From Micromonospora arida (GTDB lineage: Bacteria; Actinomycetota; Actinomycetes; Mycobacteriales; Micromonosporaceae), in contig NZ_QGSY01000167.1 of assembly GCF_003857035.1 (NCBI RefSeq), positions 1-64,000 on the forward strand: a stretch of 64,000 nt of DNA, read 5' to 3'. The notes under the pieces were generated by a model, which made no database searches, was not told the origin of the DNA, and worked only from the letters and a program-made list of their open reading frames with translations. Each line of letters begins with the position of its first letter. Position 1 is the first letter of the stretch. Positions 40,430-50,910 of the stretch are shown piece by piece. A program made the translations under genes and the position numbers.

Positions 40430-43201
40430 TCAGTCCAGGCGCCGCTCGATCGGCAGTCGGGACCGGGTGAACAGGCCCGCCCCGAGCATCGCCACCACCG
40501 GCACCAGCACCAGGACCCCGAGCGCGGGCCACGGCATCAGAAAGGGGTACGGATCGGATGCCGGCCAGGCACTGGCGTACTGCCGATTCACCGATACCAG
40601 CACGATCGCGGCGGTGCCGAGGCCGGCCACGATGCCGAGCACCGAACCGATACCGGCGATGACCCCGGCCTGGCAGATCGCCAGCAGCCGGCGTACCGCT
40701 GGGGCCGCGCCGACGGCCGCGAGGGTGGTCAGCTCGGCGCGTCCCTCGGCGGCGGCGAGCGCGGTGGCGATTCCGGCCGCCCCGACGGTGATCAGTCCGG
40801 CCGCTGCCGCGAGCAGCAGGAGCAACGGTGAGACGTCGCGGGGGGCGCCGCCGTTCTCCACGCTCAGCGCGAGCGTCCCGAATGGCCGCAGGACGGCGGC
40901 GAACCGTGCCTGTTGCTCCTCGTCGGGCGGGGTCGTGGTGCCGATCACCCAGCCGGTCTGAGACCAGCTCAGGCCGAGTTGCCGGGCGGCGGCGGTCGAC
41001 AGCAGCAGACGGGACGGGCCCGTCGCCCGGGGGAGCGCGTACCCCGGAAGATCGTGGACGGTGATCGGCCGGTCCGGCCCGGCCTCCACCTCGCTGATCC
41101 GGACGGTCACCAGGCCGTCGTGCAGGTAGCGCGGGTCGGTCACCACCACGCCGCCGGCGCGCAGCACCGCCGTGGCGGCGGTCGTCGCCGGGTCCACGCC
41201 GGTGAGCAGGGGGAGTGCGGTCCCGTCGTCGACTCCGGGCTCCACGTAGCCGCCGAAGTAGTCCGCCTCGCGGATCTCGCAGCGGGGATCGGCGCGGGCC
41301 TGCTGGCGCTGCGCCGCGGGAAGTTGAACCCCGGGCTGCCAGGGGCAGGCCCGGGTCGGCGGGAGCACCGGTGCGATGTCGCAGTAGCCGGTGCGCCCCG
41401 CCCCGCAGCGCGGTGTCTGCACCGGGGCGACCGCGCCTACCCCGAGTTGATTTCGGGCCGCGTCGGTGATCTGGGCCAGCGTGGGCTGCCCGGCCGGTCC
41501 GACCGGGTTGACCATCACGTGGCCGGTCGGCAGCGCCGGCCGGTAGGCGCGCTCGTCGCGGGCGTCGTCGCTGGCCAGGTATCCGCCGAGGGCGACGCTG
41601 CTGGCGACGGCGGCCATCACGGCGCAGATGGCCGGTGCCGCGGCGGCCCGGTTGCGGCTGGCATCGCGCAGCGCGATCCGTGGTGCCAGCGGCAACACCC
41701 GGCCGAGGCGGGCGAGCACCCCGAGCAGCGTGGGCGTGCAGCAGACCAGGCCCAACTCGCCGAGGATCAGCCCGGTGAGAACCACCGCCGGGGAAGTCCG
41801 GGTGGCCCCGAACGCCGCCAGCCCCGCCCCGCCGACCACCAGTGCCAGTCCGAGAGCCAACCACCGGCCCGGGGATTTCGCCGGGGTGCGTCGTCCGGCG
41901 AGCCCGGCGCTGACGTCCTGCCGGGCGGCGGTCCAGGCCGGTGCCAGCGCGGCGAGCACCCCGGCCAGCACCGCGACGCCACCGAGCAGGACCAGCGCGC
42001 TCGGCCAGCAGCGGTAGCCGCCGAAACGGGCGCTGAAGACGTACTGCTCCATCAGCGGGCGACCGGCGAACGCCGCGGCGACGCCGACCAGCAGGCCGGC
42101 GGCGGCCCCCAGCACACCCAACACCACACCGTCGGCCAGCACGACCCGGCGAAGCTGGGCGGCGTCCCCGCCCGCCACCGCGACCAGCGCCAGATCCCGT
42201 CGACGGCGACGGACTCCAACGGCGAAGGCCGGCCCGACCAGCAGGACGACCTCCAGCAGCCCGAGGCCGGCGATCAGGACGCCGGTGCTCAGGTCGTTCG
42301 GGTTGTCCCCCATGATCGACCCGAGCCGTGTCCGGTCCGCTCCGGTGGCCGAGCCGAGGTGCCGCGCGGTGACCACCACCCCACGGTCGTTGAGCCGGGA
42401 CACCAGCGCCGCGTCGACGGTGCCCGGCACGTCCGCCAGCCAGACGCTGTCCGGCTCCGGGCCGGTCGATGGCGCGGCCCCCGGGTGCAGCGCCACCACC
42501 GGTCCGAGGTCGTCGGGAAACTCGACCACCCCCACCACGGTGTACGCCCTGCTTCCGTCGGCGGCGGCCACGGCGTGGCCCAGGCGCAGATCCAGGCGAC
42601 GCAGCGCCACCGGACTGACCGCGACCTCACCGGCCTGCTGCGGTGCCCGGCCGGCCCGGAACCGCACCAGCCCGCGGGCCAACGGGTCGGTGAGGTCCAG
42701 CACCCGAGCGTTCACCACCTCGTCGCGGTGCGGGCCGCGCAGGGTCAGCGGGACGCGCGGACGCACCTCGGTGACCCGGCTGCCCGGCCCGAGCAGCGCC
42801 GTCAGCTGGACCGCGGTGACCTTTGCGGGGAGTTCGCCGTCGCGGGTGTACCAACCCTCACCCCACTCGTCCTGCCCCACCGGGCCGTTGGAGATCCACT
42901 GCAGCTGCGCGTCGGCCACCCCGAGCCGACGGTCGAGGCGTTCCTGTGGGGTCAGCTCGGCCATGTCGTAGCTCGCCGCCAGGAAAGCCAGCGCCGCGAC
43001 CGGCATGGCGATCATCGCGAGCACCAGGGCGGTCCGCCGCCGGGCCCGGCGTGACTCCCGCCGGGCGATCCGCAGGGCCGCCCGCCAGGAGCCGGTCAGC
43101 TCGGCCAACCGCCGTCGGCCGACCGGGGCGGGCGGCGCGGCCGGCCGCTGCGTCGCGGTGTCGGCCCGACCGGGGGCCCGCGTCGGACGGCGAATGGTCA
43201 C
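40430..43201 (-). CDS. FtsX-like ABC transporter permease (MacB/LolE type)
   Basis: A 923-residue permease with an N-terminal membrane helix near 60-80, a large extracytoplasmic domain, a central group of helices (from about 290), a second large outer domain with several cysteines (CGAGRTGYC, CPW, CE-type positions) and three terminal helices. Such permeases act mechanically rather than as channels and often move lipoproteins, peptides or antibiotics. Its GTG overlaps the ATPase stop as GTGA, so it is translationally coupled to that gene and to the PadR gene ahead of it. Confidence 0.9.
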   Translation of the reverse strand: MTIRRPTRAPGRADTATQRPAAPPAPVGRRRLAELTGSWRAALRIARRESRRARRRTALVLAMIAMPVAALAFLAASYDMAELTPQERLDRRLGVADAQLQWISNGPVGQDEWGEGWYTRDGELPAKVTAVQLTALLGPGSRVTEVRPRVPLTLRGPHRDEVVNARVLDLTDPLARGLVRFRAGRAPQQAGEVAVSPVALRRLDLRLGHAVAAADGSRAYTVVGVVEFPDDLGPVVALHPGAAPSTGPEPDSVWLADVPGTVDAALVSRLNDRGVVVTARHLGSATGADRTRLGSIMGDNPNDLSTGVLIAGLGLLEVVLLVGPAFAVGVRRRRRDLALVAVAGGDAAQLRRVVLADGVVLGVLGAAAGLLVGVAAAFAGRPLMEQYVFSARFGGYRCWPSALVLLGGVAVLAGVLAALAPAWTAARQDVSAGLAGRRTPAKSPGRWLALGLALVVGGAGLAAFGATRTSPAVVLTGLILGELGLVCCTPTLLGVLARLGRVLPLAPRIALRDASRNRAAAAPAICAVMAAVASSVALGGYLASDDARDERAYRPALPTGHVMVNPVGPAGQPTLAQITDAARNQLGVGAVAPVQTPRCGAGRTGYCDIAPVLPPTRACPWQPGVQLPAAQRQQARADPRCEIREADYFGGYVEPGVDDGTALPLLTGVDPATTAATAVLRAGGVVVTDPRYLHDGLVTVRISEVEAGPDRPITVHDLPGYALPRATGPSRLLLSTAAARQLGLSWSQTGWVIGTTTPPDEEQQARFAAVLRPFGTLALSVENGGAPRDVSPLLLLLAAAAGLITVGAAGIATALAAAEGRAELTTLAAVGAAPAVRRLLAICQAGVIAGIGSVLGIVAGLGTAAIVLVSVNRQYASAWPASDPYPFLMPWPALGVLVLVPVVAMLGAGLFTRSRLPIERRLD

Positions 43202-43932
43202 CGGTCGCTGCCGGACAGCAACTGCTCGACGCTGCCCAGCGGTGCCGTCGTGTCGACCAGCACTCCGTCGCGGAGGAACACCACCCGGTCGGCCCAGCCG
43301 GCGTGCCGCGCCTCGTGGGTCACCAGCACTCCGGCGGCCCCCGCGTCGATCCGGCGGCGCAGCAGGTGCAGCACCGCCTCACCGGTCTGGGAGTCCAACG
43401 CCCCGGTGGGCTCGTCGGCGAGGACCAGCCGGCGTTCGCCCACCAGCGCGCGGGCGATCGCCACCCGCTGCTGCTGCCCGCCGGAGAGCTGGTCCGGGAA
43501 ACGGTCACCCAACGCGGGCAGGCCCACCTCGGTGAGCGCGGCCATGGCCAGTGCGCGGGCCCGACGTCCGCTGGTCCCGTCGAGTTCCAACGGGAGCGCC
43601 ACGTTCTCCAGCGCGCTCAGACTGCCCAGCAGGTTGAGCTGCTGGAAGATGTAGCCGATCCGACGGCGGCGCAGTTGGGCCAGCCCGCGGCGGTCCAGGG
43701 CCCCCAGCGGTTGCCCCTCGACCCGGACCTCGCCGCCGGTCGGACGGTCCAACCCACCGGCGAGAGCCAGCAGGGTCGATTTGCCGGAGCCGGACGGCCC
43801 CATCACGGCGACCAATTCGCCGGGCCGGACGACCAGGCTGACGCCGCGCAGCGCGTGCACCGCCGCCGGCCCGGCGCCGTGGGTGCGGTGGACGGCGCGT
43901 AGCTCCAGCACCGCGTCGTCCGATCCGCTCAC
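43198..43932 (-). CDS. ABC transporter ATPase (MacB/LolD/FtsE family)
   Basis: A 244-residue cytoplasmic ATPase with GPSGSGKSTLL (Walker A), LSGGQQQRVAIARALV (signature), LADEPTGALDS (Walker B) and VTHEARHA (H-loop). It powers the FtsX-like permease encoded next. GTG 43932 is preferred to ATG 43956 because AGGAGG lies seven bases before it; it also creates a GTGA overlap with the PadR stop codon. The three genes PadR-ATPase-permease are thus joined by two four-base overlaps. Confidence 0.94.
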   Translation of the reverse strand: MSGSDDAVLELRAVHRTHGAGPAAVHALRGVSLVVRPGELVAVMGPSGSGKSTLLALAGGLDRPTGGEVRVEGQPLGALDRRGLAQLRRRRIGYIFQQLNLLGSLSALENVALPLELDGTSGRRARALAMAALTEVGLPALGDRFPDQLSGGQQQRVAIARALVGERRLVLADEPTGALDSQTGEAVLHLLRRRIDAGAAGVLVTHEARHAGWADRVVFLRDGVLVDTTAPLGSVEQLLSGSDR

Positions 43933-44531
43933 CGTCTTGCCTCCTCGCCGGTCCATCGAGCCGCGTCTCGCGCGTCGGCGTCATCGGGTCGGGGAGCGGG
44001 AGGCGCCGGGCCGCTGGGTTGGTGCCGGACCAGACTGGTCTCGCAGTGGTCCAGCCAGCGCACCTCGGCCTCGGCCTGGAACACCATCGAGTCCAGCACG
44101 AGGCGCCAGGGAAGGTCCTCCGGCCGGTTGGTGCCGTACTTCAACCGGGTCAACTCCTGAAGGGCCCGCATCGTCGCGCTGCGTTGGGCCTGCACCACCG
44201 ACCGGACGTCGACCCCGGGGGTGGTCAGCGCCAGTGCCAGCTTGATCGCCAGCTCGTCGCGGGGGCGGTCGGTACGGCTGATCGGGGTGGCGAACCACAG
44301 CGCCAGGTCCGCCCGGCCGGCGTCGGTGATCTCGTACGGGCGCTGCCCGGCCTCGCTCTCCGGCAGCGGGCGCACCAGACCGTCCCGTTCCAGCCGGGAC
44401 AGCGTGGTGTAGACCTGCCCGATGTTCAGTGGCCAGGTCGAGCCGGTCGACTCCTCGAACGCGGCGCGCAGCTGGTAGCCGTACATCTGGCCGCGTTCGA
44501 GCAGGGCGAGCAACCCGTGACGGATGGACAT
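43929..44531 (-). CDS. PadR-family regulator of the ABC exporter operon
   Basis: A 200-residue PadR regulator. The winged helix is at 1-85 (HGLLALLERGQMYGYQL, then NIGQVYTTLSRLERDGLV) and a C-terminal VirR-like helical domain follows (LAIKLALALTT through LDHCETSL). The N-terminus is set at ATG 44531, as upstream residues do not resemble the family. It is the first gene of the operon with the ATPase and permease and probably represses it, releasing when the exported compound binds. A strong dyad overlaps its promoter. Confidence 0.92.
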   Translation of the reverse strand: MSIRHGLLALLERGQMYGYQLRAAFEESTGSTWPLNIGQVYTTLSRLERDGLVRPLPESEAGQRPYEITDAGRADLALWFATPISRTDRPRDELAIKLALALTTPGVDVRSVVQAQRSATMRALQELTRLKYGTNRPEDLPWRLVLDSMVFQAEAEVRWLDHCETSLVRHQPSGPAPPAPRPDDADARDAARWTGEEARR

Positions 44532-44540
44532 GGCAACGGA

Positions 44541-44559
44541 GTATGCATACCTGGTATGC
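44541..44559. promoter_or_regulatory. PadR operator at the exporter operon promoter
   Basis: GCATACC-T-GGTATGC (44545-44559) is a perfect 7-bp dyad, overlapping a second palindrome GTATGCATAC (44541-44550). It lies 10 bases upstream of the PadR start codon. On the minus strand CATACT ends eight bases before the ATG, so bound repressor would cover the core promoter of a leaderless message. Confidence 0.6.
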
Positions 44560-44584
44560 GCACCGCAACCGGAGTGGACCGGGT

Positions 44585-45022
44585 TCAGGTGGGTCGACCG
44601 GGAAACGGGACAGTCAGTGGGGTCTGCCCGGCCGTCTTCCGCCACCGGGTGGCCCGCACGGCGTACTCGACAAGGGCGGCCAGCGCCTGGTCCCGGTCGG
44701 CGCCGGTGGTGGACGCCAGGGCGGCTCGCCAGTGCGCGGCTGTGCGCTCCTCCACCTCTGCGGCGAGCCGCAGGGCGCTGGCCCGGTCGGTGACCGGGAA
44801 CGGCAGGGCGTACCCGGCGCGGTCCGGCGGGACGACGCCGCCGGCCGTGGTGAGCTGCACCACCAGCGCGTCGCGCCGGCGTCGATGCGCGGCCTCCGCC
44901 TGGCGTGCCGCGTCCCGCGCCGCTCCGCTGAGCCGGACACCGATCCGTCCGTAGGCGTAGATGGCCGCGTACTCGGCGGACAGGGCGGCGGCGAGTGCCT
45001 CTCCGGCGGACGGCTGCCTCAC
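44585..45022 (-). CDS. DUF4439 ferritin-like protein
   Basis: A 145-residue all-helical protein of the ferritin-like DUF4439 family, starting with LAAALSAEYAAIYAYGRIGVRLS. Function is unknown. Its ATG overlaps the stop codon of the upstream lipoprotein gene by four bases, so the two are coupled and may act together at the envelope, although this protein itself has no signal peptide. Confidence 0.82.
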   Translation of the reverse strand: MRQPSAGEALAAALSAEYAAIYAYGRIGVRLSGAARDAARQAEAAHRRRRDALVVQLTTAGGVVPPDRAGYALPFPVTDRASALRLAAEVEERTAAHWRAALASTTGADRDQALAALVEYAVRATRWRKTAGQTPLTVPFPGRPT

Positions 45023-45546
45023 TTCAGTGCCTCCTGGTGAGTTGCCCGGGCGGCGACGATCGACCCGAGCAGTGCCGCCCGCTCCGCGGGCGCCGCGGCG
45101 CAGGCGGCGGTGGCGGACTGCTGGGCGGTCTTCTCCAGCGCCCGTAGGGCGGCGCGCGCGCCGTTCGGATCGGCGGCCGGGGCGGTGGTCGGTGCGGCGG
45201 AGGCCGCCGACGGCACTGTCACGCCGATCACCCGGGCCAGCTCGGTGGCGTGCGCGGTGTGCGTCTCGGCGATCGGGTTGAGCCGGTCGGCGAGCTCGGG
45301 ATGGGCGGTCGCGCTCGCCCGGTACGCGGCGGCCAGCGCGAGTGACTCGTCCACCATCGGCCGCAGCGGATCGGGCGGTGGGGCTGGTTGATCGTCGCGG
45401 TCGAAAAGATCACAGCCGGTCAGCGGCGTCACGGCGCCGCCGAGCACCAGCAGCGCCCCGGCACTCAGGAGCTTTCGCCGGGAATGTCCGGATGCTTGGT
45501 CGCGCTGCGTCGTTCTGCCGATCCCCACCGGCCAAGTCAACACCAT
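45019..45546 (-). CDS. Twin-arginine-type lipoprotein with ferritin-like helical domain
   Basis: A 175-residue exported protein. HSRRKLLS at 21-28 is a plausible twin-arginine motif, a hydrophobic stretch follows and LTGC places the lipidated cysteine at residue 45. The mature part is helical and Ala-rich ([29 protein letters not shown]), resembling the companion DUF4439 protein. The start is uncertain: ATG 45546 and GTG 45528 are both possible and neither has a good ribosome-binding site. It is divergent from rimP across 155 bases. Function is unknown. Confidence 0.7.
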   Translation of the reverse strand: MVLTWPVGIGRTTQRDQASGHSRRKLLSAGALLVLGGAVTPLTGCDLFDRDDQPAPPPDPLRPMVDESLALAAAYRASATAHPELADRLNPIAETHTAHATELARVIGVTVPSAASAAPTTAPAADPNGARAALRALEKTAQQSATAACAAAPAERAALLGSIVAARATHQEALK

Positions 45547-45701
45547 CCGTGCCGGTCCGGGGGTCACCGGCGTCGGTGCGCCGCCCGGTCCGCCGCCGGG
45601 CAGGCGCGTTACGCTCTGCGCAACCACCGGCGTGTCCACTCCGGTGGCGTGCCGGCATGGCGGGACGACCGGTCCCCGTCGACCAGGGAGAGGGTGCGGA
45701 G

Positions 45702-46391
45702 ATGACGCAGCGTGGCCGTGCCACCAGGCCGACGGGTCGACCCCGCGGTGCTGCGGGCCCGCGCGGCGGTGACCTCGCCGCCCGGCGGGACCGACTGCGG
45801 GCCGTGATCGAGCCGGTGGTCAACGACGCCGGCTACGACCTGGAGGACCTGTCGGTTTCCCGGGCCGGCCGCCGGCACGTGGTGCGGGTGATGGTGGACA
45901 CCGACGGCGGGATCGACCTGGACGCCGTCGCTGACGTCTCCCGCGCGGTCTCGGCCGCACTGGACGCCGCGGAGGAAACCGGTGGCGACATCGTCGCCGG
46001 CGAGTACCAGCTGGAAGTCAGCTCGCCCGGCGTCGACCGGCCACTTACCCTGCCCCGCCACTGGCGGCGCAACGTGGGTCGACTGGTCAAGGTCACCGCC
46101 CGGGGCGCGGCCGCGCTGCCGGGCCAGCGGGGCGAGCAGCCCGCCGGTGACCGTCAGCTGACCGGCCGGGTGGTCGCGGCCGACGACGAGGGCGTGCACC
46201 TGGAGACCGACGACGGCCGCGCCGCCTGGGCGTACGCCCAGCTGGGCCCGGGCCGCGTGCAGGTCGAGTTCACCCGGCTCGCCGAGCTGGGTGAGCCGGA
46301 CGACGAAGTCGACGACGCGGACGATTCCGACGAGATCGACGATTCAGACGACATCGACGACGAAGATGATGTGGAGGACGAGGAGAGGTGA
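45702..46391 (+). CDS. rimP: Ribosome maturation factor RimP
   Basis: Cytoplasmic 30S assembly factor. The N-terminal domain (30-105) carries [40 protein letters not shown] and ends in [12 protein letters not shown]; an Sm-like C-terminal domain follows to about 200. Two features are unusual: a basic, Arg/Gly-rich 25-residue start and a 30-residue tail made almost only of Asp, Glu, Ser and Ile ([16 protein letters not shown]). At 229 residues it is longer than most homologs (150-190). ATG 45702 follows an AGGGAGAGGGTGCGGAG region. The stop overlaps the nusA start as GTGA. Confidence 0.95.
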   Translation: MTQRGRATRPTGRPRGAAGPRGGDLAARRDRLRAVIEPVVNDAGYDLEDLSVSRAGRRHVVRVMVDTDGGIDLDAVADVSRAVSAALDAAEETGGDIVAGEYQLEVSSPGVDRPLTLPRHWRRNVGRLVKVTARGAAALPGQRGEQPAGDRQLTGRVVAADDEGVHLETDDGRAAWAYAQLGPGRVQVEFTRLAELGEPDDEVDDADDSDEIDDSDDIDDEDDVEDEER

Positions 46392-47431
46392 ACATCGACC
46401 TCGCGGCGCTGCGCGCACTCGAGCGCGAGCGGGAGATCCCGTTCGACACGATTCTCGCGGCGATCGAGACCGCGTTGCTGACCGCCTACCGGCACACCGA
46501 CGGGGCCGAACCGCACGCCCGGGTGGAGATCGACCGCAGATCGGGCGCCGCCCTGGTGTACGCGCAGGAGATGGATGCCGACGGCAGCCTGGTGCGGGAG
46601 TGGGACGACACCCCGCACGACTTCGGCCGGATCGCCGCCATGACCGCCAAGCAGGTGATCCTCCAGCGGTTGCGGGAGGCCACCGACGAGGTGCACTTCG
46701 GCGAGTACGTCGGCCGCGAGGGTGACCTGGTCACCGGCGTGGTGCAGGCGCACGAGACGCGTACCGAGAAGGGCATCGTCAGCGTCGACCTGGGCAAGCT
46801 GGAGGGCGTGCTGCCGCAGTCCGAGCAGGTGCCCGGCGAGCGGTACGCGCACGGCGAGCGGGTCCGCTGCGTCGTGGTGCACGTGGCCAAGGGCATGCGC
46901 GGGCCGCAGATCACCCTGTCCCGGTCGCACCCGGCTCTGGTCAAGAAGCTCTTCGCCCTGGAGGTGCCGGAGATCGCCGACGGCACCGTCGAGATCGGCG
47001 CGATCGCCCGTGAGGCGGGCCATCGCACGAAGATCGCCGTCCGCTCCACAGTGCCCGGGGTGAACGCCAAGGGCGCCTGCATCGGCCCGATGGGTCAGCG
47101 GGTGCGTGCCGTGATGAGCGAACTGCACGGTGAGAAGATCGACATCATCGACTGGTCGGACGACCCGGGCACCTTCGTCGGCAACGCGTTGTCGCCGGCC
47201 AAGGCGCTGCGGGTCGAGGTGGTCGACCTGGCCAACCGGGCCGCCCGGGTGACCGTTCCCGATTTCCAGCTCTCGCTGGCGATCGGTCGGGAGGGGCAGA
47301 ATGCCCGACTCGCGGCCCGATTGACCGGTTGGCGGATCGACATTCGGTCCGATGCGGAGCAGGCGGCGCCGGCCGCGCGTGGGGTAACTGATCACGTGCG
47401 GGAGCCGGGCGGCGCGATCTCGGGGAGCTAG
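46388..47431 (+). CDS. nusA: Transcription termination/antitermination factor NusA
   Basis: RNA polymerase-binding elongation factor of 347 residues. It has an N-terminal domain (1-105), an S1 domain (110-180, [26 protein letters not shown]) and two KH domains (185-330), with [24 protein letters not shown] and [21 protein letters not shown] as the RNA-binding loops. There is no C-terminal acidic repeat domain, as is usual in actinobacteria. It is translationally coupled to rimP. Confidence 0.98.
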   Translation: MNIDLAALRALEREREIPFDTILAAIETALLTAYRHTDGAEPHARVEIDRRSGAALVYAQEMDADGSLVREWDDTPHDFGRIAAMTAKQVILQRLREATDEVHFGEYVGREGDLVTGVVQAHETRTEKGIVSVDLGKLEGVLPQSEQVPGERYAHGERVRCVVVHVAKGMRGPQITLSRSHPALVKKLFALEVPEIADGTVEIGAIAREAGHRTKIAVRSTVPGVNAKGACIGPMGQRVRAVMSELHGEKIDIIDWSDDPGTFVGNALSPAKALRVEVVDLANRAARVTVPDFQLSLAIGREGQNARLAARLTGWRIDIRSDAEQAAPAARGVTDHVREPGGAISGS

Positions 47432-47447
47432 GGGTAGACTTCCTCCA

Positions 47448-47780
47448 GTGGTACGACGCGCGCAGCCGGAGCGCACCTGTGTGGGTTGCCGGCAACGTGC
47501 GCCGGCCAGCGAATTGCTGCGGATCGTCGCGGTCAGGGACGAGGCTGGTCACAGTCTCCGGCCTGATCCGCGCCGCAGGCTGCCGGGTCGGGGAGCGAAC
47601 ATGCACCCGGATCCGGCCTGCTTCGCGCTGGCGGTGCGGCGCCGCGCCTTCGGGCGTGCGCTGCGCAGCACCGAGGTCCTCGACCACGGTGCGCTGGCGG
47701 AGCACGTCGATGCGCCAACCACTACGTCCGGTCAGCCCGACCGGGCGAGGGTCGCTAGCAGGGTAGGACGACCGACATGA
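47448..47780 (+). CDS. ylxR: YlxR/DUF448 nucleic-acid-binding protein
   Basis: A 110-residue basic protein with the family signature RTCVGCRQRAP, LLRIVAV and GRGANMHPDPACFALAVRRRAFGRAL. The homologs bind RNA or DNA, and one has been linked to RNase P regulation; the role here is inferred. TAGACT at 47435-47440 lies seven bases before GTG 47448 and there is no ribosome-binding site, so it may also be transcribed as a leaderless gene inside the nusA-infB operon. Confidence 0.93.
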   Translation: MVRRAQPERTCVGCRQRAPASELLRIVAVRDEAGHSLRPDPRRRLPGRGANMHPDPACFALAVRRRAFGRALRSTEVLDHGALAEHVDAPTTTSGQPDRARVASRVGRPT

Positions 47781-47826
47781 GCACACGATGAAGTCCCTGA
47801 AATGACCAGGCTTCAAGTGCACGAGT

Positions 47827-47858
47827 GAGGTCGCTGCGGGTGCTGCCCGCACGACCTC
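47827..47858 (+). promoter_or_regulatory. Hairpin in the infB leader
   Basis: GAGGTCG plus TGCGGG pair with CCCGCA plus CGACCTC around a 5-base loop, with one bulged C. The hairpin ends 15 bases before the infB GTG and just before its ribosome-binding site (GAGGAG), so it could affect initiation or RNA stability. A full terminator is unlikely inside this operon. Confidence 0.45.
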
Positions 47859-47873
47859 GGAGTGAGGAGTGCA

Positions 47874-50800
47874 GTGGCAGGCAAGGCCCGCGTACACGAG
47901 CTTGCAAAAGAGCTCGGGGTCGAGAGTAAGACCGTTCTCGCCAAGCTGAAGGAAATGGGCGAGTTCGTGAAGTCCGCGTCCAGCACCGTCGAGGCGCCCG
48001 TCGCCCGGCGGCTGCGTAACGCATTCGTCGCGTCCGCCGGAGCCCCGGCTCCGGCCGCCCCGTCGGCGCCCGCGTCGACGCCGGCTTCGAACCCGACCCC
48101 GACTCCAACCCCGACCCCGGGCGCGCCCCGGGTCTCGGCCAGGCCGATGCCGCCTCGGCGGCCGGCCGCGCCGGCACCCGGTCCGAAGCCCAAGGGGCCG
48201 GTTCCCGGTGCCCCGCAGACGGCGACCCCGGTCGCCAAGCCGGCGAGTGCCCACGACATCGAGGTGGCGGCCGCGGAGGCGCGTGCCGCCGCGCTGAAGG
48301 CTGAGCAGGAGGCCGCGGTCAAGGCCGCACAGGCCGCCCGCCAGCAGCAGCGGGACAACCCCGTTCGCCGGGAGCCTCCGGCAGACGGCGGTAACCGGCC
48401 CGGTCCTCGGCCGGGTCCCGCGGCGATGCCGCCCCGTCCCGGTTCGCCGGCAGCTCGTCCGAGCACGCCGGCTCCCGGTCCGGGTGCCCGGCCGGGCGGT
48501 CGTCCGCCGGCGCGCGGTGCCGGTAACAACCCGTTCGGCATCCAGGGTGGCCAGCAGCAGCGGCCCCCGGCCGCCGGTGCGGGTGGCTCTCGGCCCAACA
48601 GCCCGGCGGGTATGCCGCCGCGGCCGAGCCCGAACTCCATGCCGCCGCGGCCCAGCCCGGCGTCCATGCCGAGCCAGCGTCCGGCTGCCGGTCGCCCCGG
48701 TCCCGGTGGCGCCGGTCGTCCCGGTGGCGGCGCAGGTCGTCCCGGTGGCGGTGGCGGCGGTTTCCGTGGCGGTCCCGGCGGTGGCGCCGGTGGCGGTGGC
48801 GGCGGTTACCGCGGCGGCCCTGGTGGCGGCGCGGGTGCCGGCGGTGGCGGTGGCTACCGTGGCGGTCCCGGCGGCGGTGCGGGTGCTCCCGGTGGCGGTT
48901 TCCGTCCGGGTGGTCCGGCCGGTGGCGGCGGTCGTCCGGGTGCGGGCGGTCGTGGCCGTGGCGGCGGCGCCGCGGGTGCCTTCGGGCGTCCGGGTGGTCG
49001 GCCGACGCGCGGTCGCAAGTCCAAGAAGCAGCGCAGACAGGAGTTCGACAACCTGTCGGCTCCGACCATGAGCTCGGGTGCTCCCCGGGGTCAGGGTCAG
49101 ATCGTCCGGCTCTCCCGTGGCGCCTCGCTGTCCGACTTCGCGGACAAGATCAACGCCAACCCGGGTTCGCTGGTCCAGGAGATGTTCAACCTGGGCGAGA
49201 TGGTGACCGCGACCCAGTCGTGTTCTGACGACACCCTGCACCTGCTGGGTGAGCACCTGGGCTTCGACATCCAGATCGTCAGCCCGGAGGACGAGGACCG
49301 CGAGCTGCTCGCGCAGTTCAACATCGACCTCGACGCGGAGGTGGCCGAGGAGCGTCTGGTCAGCCGTGCGCCGGTGGTGACCGTCATGGGTCACGTCGAC
49401 CACGGTAAGACCAAGCTGCTCGACGCCATCCGTAAGGCGAACGTCGTGGCCGGTGAGGCGGGTGGCATCACCCAGCACATCGGTGCCTACCAGGTCCACG
49501 TCCCGCACGAGGGCGAGGACCGGGCGGTCACCTTCATCGACACCCCGGGTCACGAGGCGTTCACCGCCATGCGTGCTCGTGGCGCCCAGGTCACGGACAT
49601 CGTGATCCTGGTCGTCGCGGCCGACGACGGTGTGATGCCGCAGACCATCGAGGCGTTGAACCACGCCAAGGCGGCCGATGTGCCGATCGTGGTCGCGGTC
49701 AACAAGGTCGACAAGCCGGACGCCAACCCGGACAAGGTCCGCCAGCAGCTGACCGAGTACGGCCTGGTCGCCGAGGAGTACGGCGGCGAGACCATGTTCG
49801 TCAACGTGGCAGCCAAGCCGGGCATCGGCATCGAGGAGCTGCTCGAGGCCGTCCTGCTGACCGCCGACGCGTCGCTGGAGCTGACCGCTCCGATCGACGG
49901 GCCGGCGCAGGGTGTGGCCATCGAGGCGCACCTGGACAAGGGCCGCGGTGCGGTGGCGACGGTGCTGGTGCAGAAGGGCACCCTGCGGGCGGGCGACTCG
50001 ATCGTCGCCGGTGGGGCGCACGGCCGGGTCCGGGCCATGCTCGACGAGAACGGCAACCAGCTCTCCGAGGCTGGGCCGGCGCGTCCGGTCATGGTGCTGG
50101 GTCTGACCGCGCCGCCCGGCGCGGGAGACACGTTCCTGGCCGCGGCGGACGACCGCACGGTGCGGCAGATCGCCGAGCAGCGGCAGGCACGGCGGCGGGC
50201 GGCGTCCTTCGCCAACTCCCGTGGTCGGGCCACCCTCGAGACGCTCATGGAGCAGCTCAAGGAGGGCGAGAAGACCTCGCTCAACCTCATCCTCAAGGGC
50301 GATGTCTCCGGTTCGGTGGAGGCCCTGGAGGACGCGCTGTTCAACCTCGACATCCCCGAGGAGGTCCAGCTCAAGGTCCTCGACCGGGGCGTCGGCGCGA
50401 TCACCGAGAGCAACGTCATGCTCGCGAGTGCCTCGTCCGAGCCGGTCACGATCATCGGCTTCAACGTGCGGGCCTCGAACAAGGTCCGTGAGATGGCCGA
50501 CCGCGAGGGCGTGGAGATCCGGTACTACACCGTCATCTACCAGGCCATCGAGGAGATCGAGGCAGCGCTCAAGGGCCTGCTCAAGCCGGAGTACGAGGAG
50601 GCCGAGCTGGGCAGCGCGGAGATCCGCGATGTCTTCCGCTCGTCCAAGATCGGCAACATCTCCGGTTGCATCGTCCGGTCGGGCATCATCCGACGCAACG
50701 CGAAGGCTCGCCTGCTTCGGGACGGGGCGGTCGTGGCGGACAACCTCACGATCACCTCGCTCAAGCGGTTCAAGGACGACGCCACCGAGGTCCGCGAGGG

Positions 50801-50894
50801 CTTCGAGTGCGGTCTGACCCTGGGTGGTTACAACAACGTCCAGGTCGGCGACGTCATCGAGACCTTCGAGATGCGGGAGAAGGTTCGCTCCTGA
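47874..50894 (+). CDS. infB: Translation initiation factor IF-2
   Basis: GTPase of 1006 residues that places initiator tRNA on the ribosome. The IF2_N domain (1-55, [31 protein letters not shown]) is followed by an about 340-residue low-complexity linker, Pro/Ala-rich then Gly/Arg-rich with FRGG and YRGG repeats. A second short IF2_N-like segment leads to the G domain starting near 503 with [14 protein letters not shown] (G1), [17 protein letters not shown] (G3) and NKVDKPD (G4), then domains II-IV. GTG 47874 matches the usual N-terminus. A 21-bp terminator follows. Confidence 0.97.
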   Translation: MAGKARVHELAKELGVESKTVLAKLKEMGEFVKSASSTVEAPVARRLRNAFVASAGAPAPAAPSAPASTPASNPTPTPTPTPGAPRVSARPMPPRRPAAPAPGPKPKGPVPGAPQTATPVAKPASAHDIEVAAAEARAAALKAEQEAAVKAAQAARQQQRDNPVRREPPADGGNRPGPRPGPAAMPPRPGSPAARPSTPAPGPGARPGGRPPARGAGNNPFGIQGGQQQRPPAAGAGGSRPNSPAGMPPRPSPNSMPPRPSPASMPSQRPAAGRPGPGGAGRPGGGAGRPGGGGGGFRGGPGGGAGGGGGGYRGGPGGGAGAGGGGGYRGGPGGGAGAPGGGFRPGGPAGGGGRPGAGGRGRGGGAAGAFGRPGGRPTRGRKSKKQRRQEFDNLSAPTMSSGAPRGQGQIVRLSRGASLSDFADKINANPGSLVQEMFNLGEMVTATQSCSDDTLHLLGEHLGFDIQIVSPEDEDRELLAQFNIDLDAEVAEERLVSRAPVVTVMGHVDHGKTKLLDAIRKANVVAGEAGGITQHIGAYQVHVPHEGEDRAVTFIDTPGHEAFTAMRARGAQVTDIVILVVAADDGVMPQTIEALNHAKAADVPIVVAVNKVDKPDANPDKVRQQLTEYGLVAEEYGGETMFVNVAAKPGIGIEELLEAVLLTADASLELTAPIDGPAQGVAIEAHLDKGRGAVATVLVQKGTLRAGDSIVAGGAHGRVRAMLDENGNQLSEAGPARPVMVLGLTAPPGAGDTFLAAADDRTVRQIAEQRQARRRAASFANSRGRATLETLMEQLKEGEKTSLNLILKGDVSGSVEALEDALFNLDIPEEVQLKVLDRGVGAITESNVMLASASSEPVTIIGFNVRASNKVREMADREGVEIRYYTVIYQAIEEIEAALKGLLKPEYEEAELGSAEIRDVFRSSKIGNISGCIVRSGIIRRNAKARLLRDGAVVADNLTITSLKRFKDDATEVREGFECGLTLGGYNNVQVGDVIETFEMREKVRS

Positions 50895-50910
50895 TCCGGC
50901 AGTGACACGC

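Noticed and set aside
40356-41864. Extension of the deazaflavin-dependent reductase into the ABC permease gene as a 669-residue fusion
   Set aside because: The extra part is the permease gene read in another frame; the reductase family starts at about GTG 40355.
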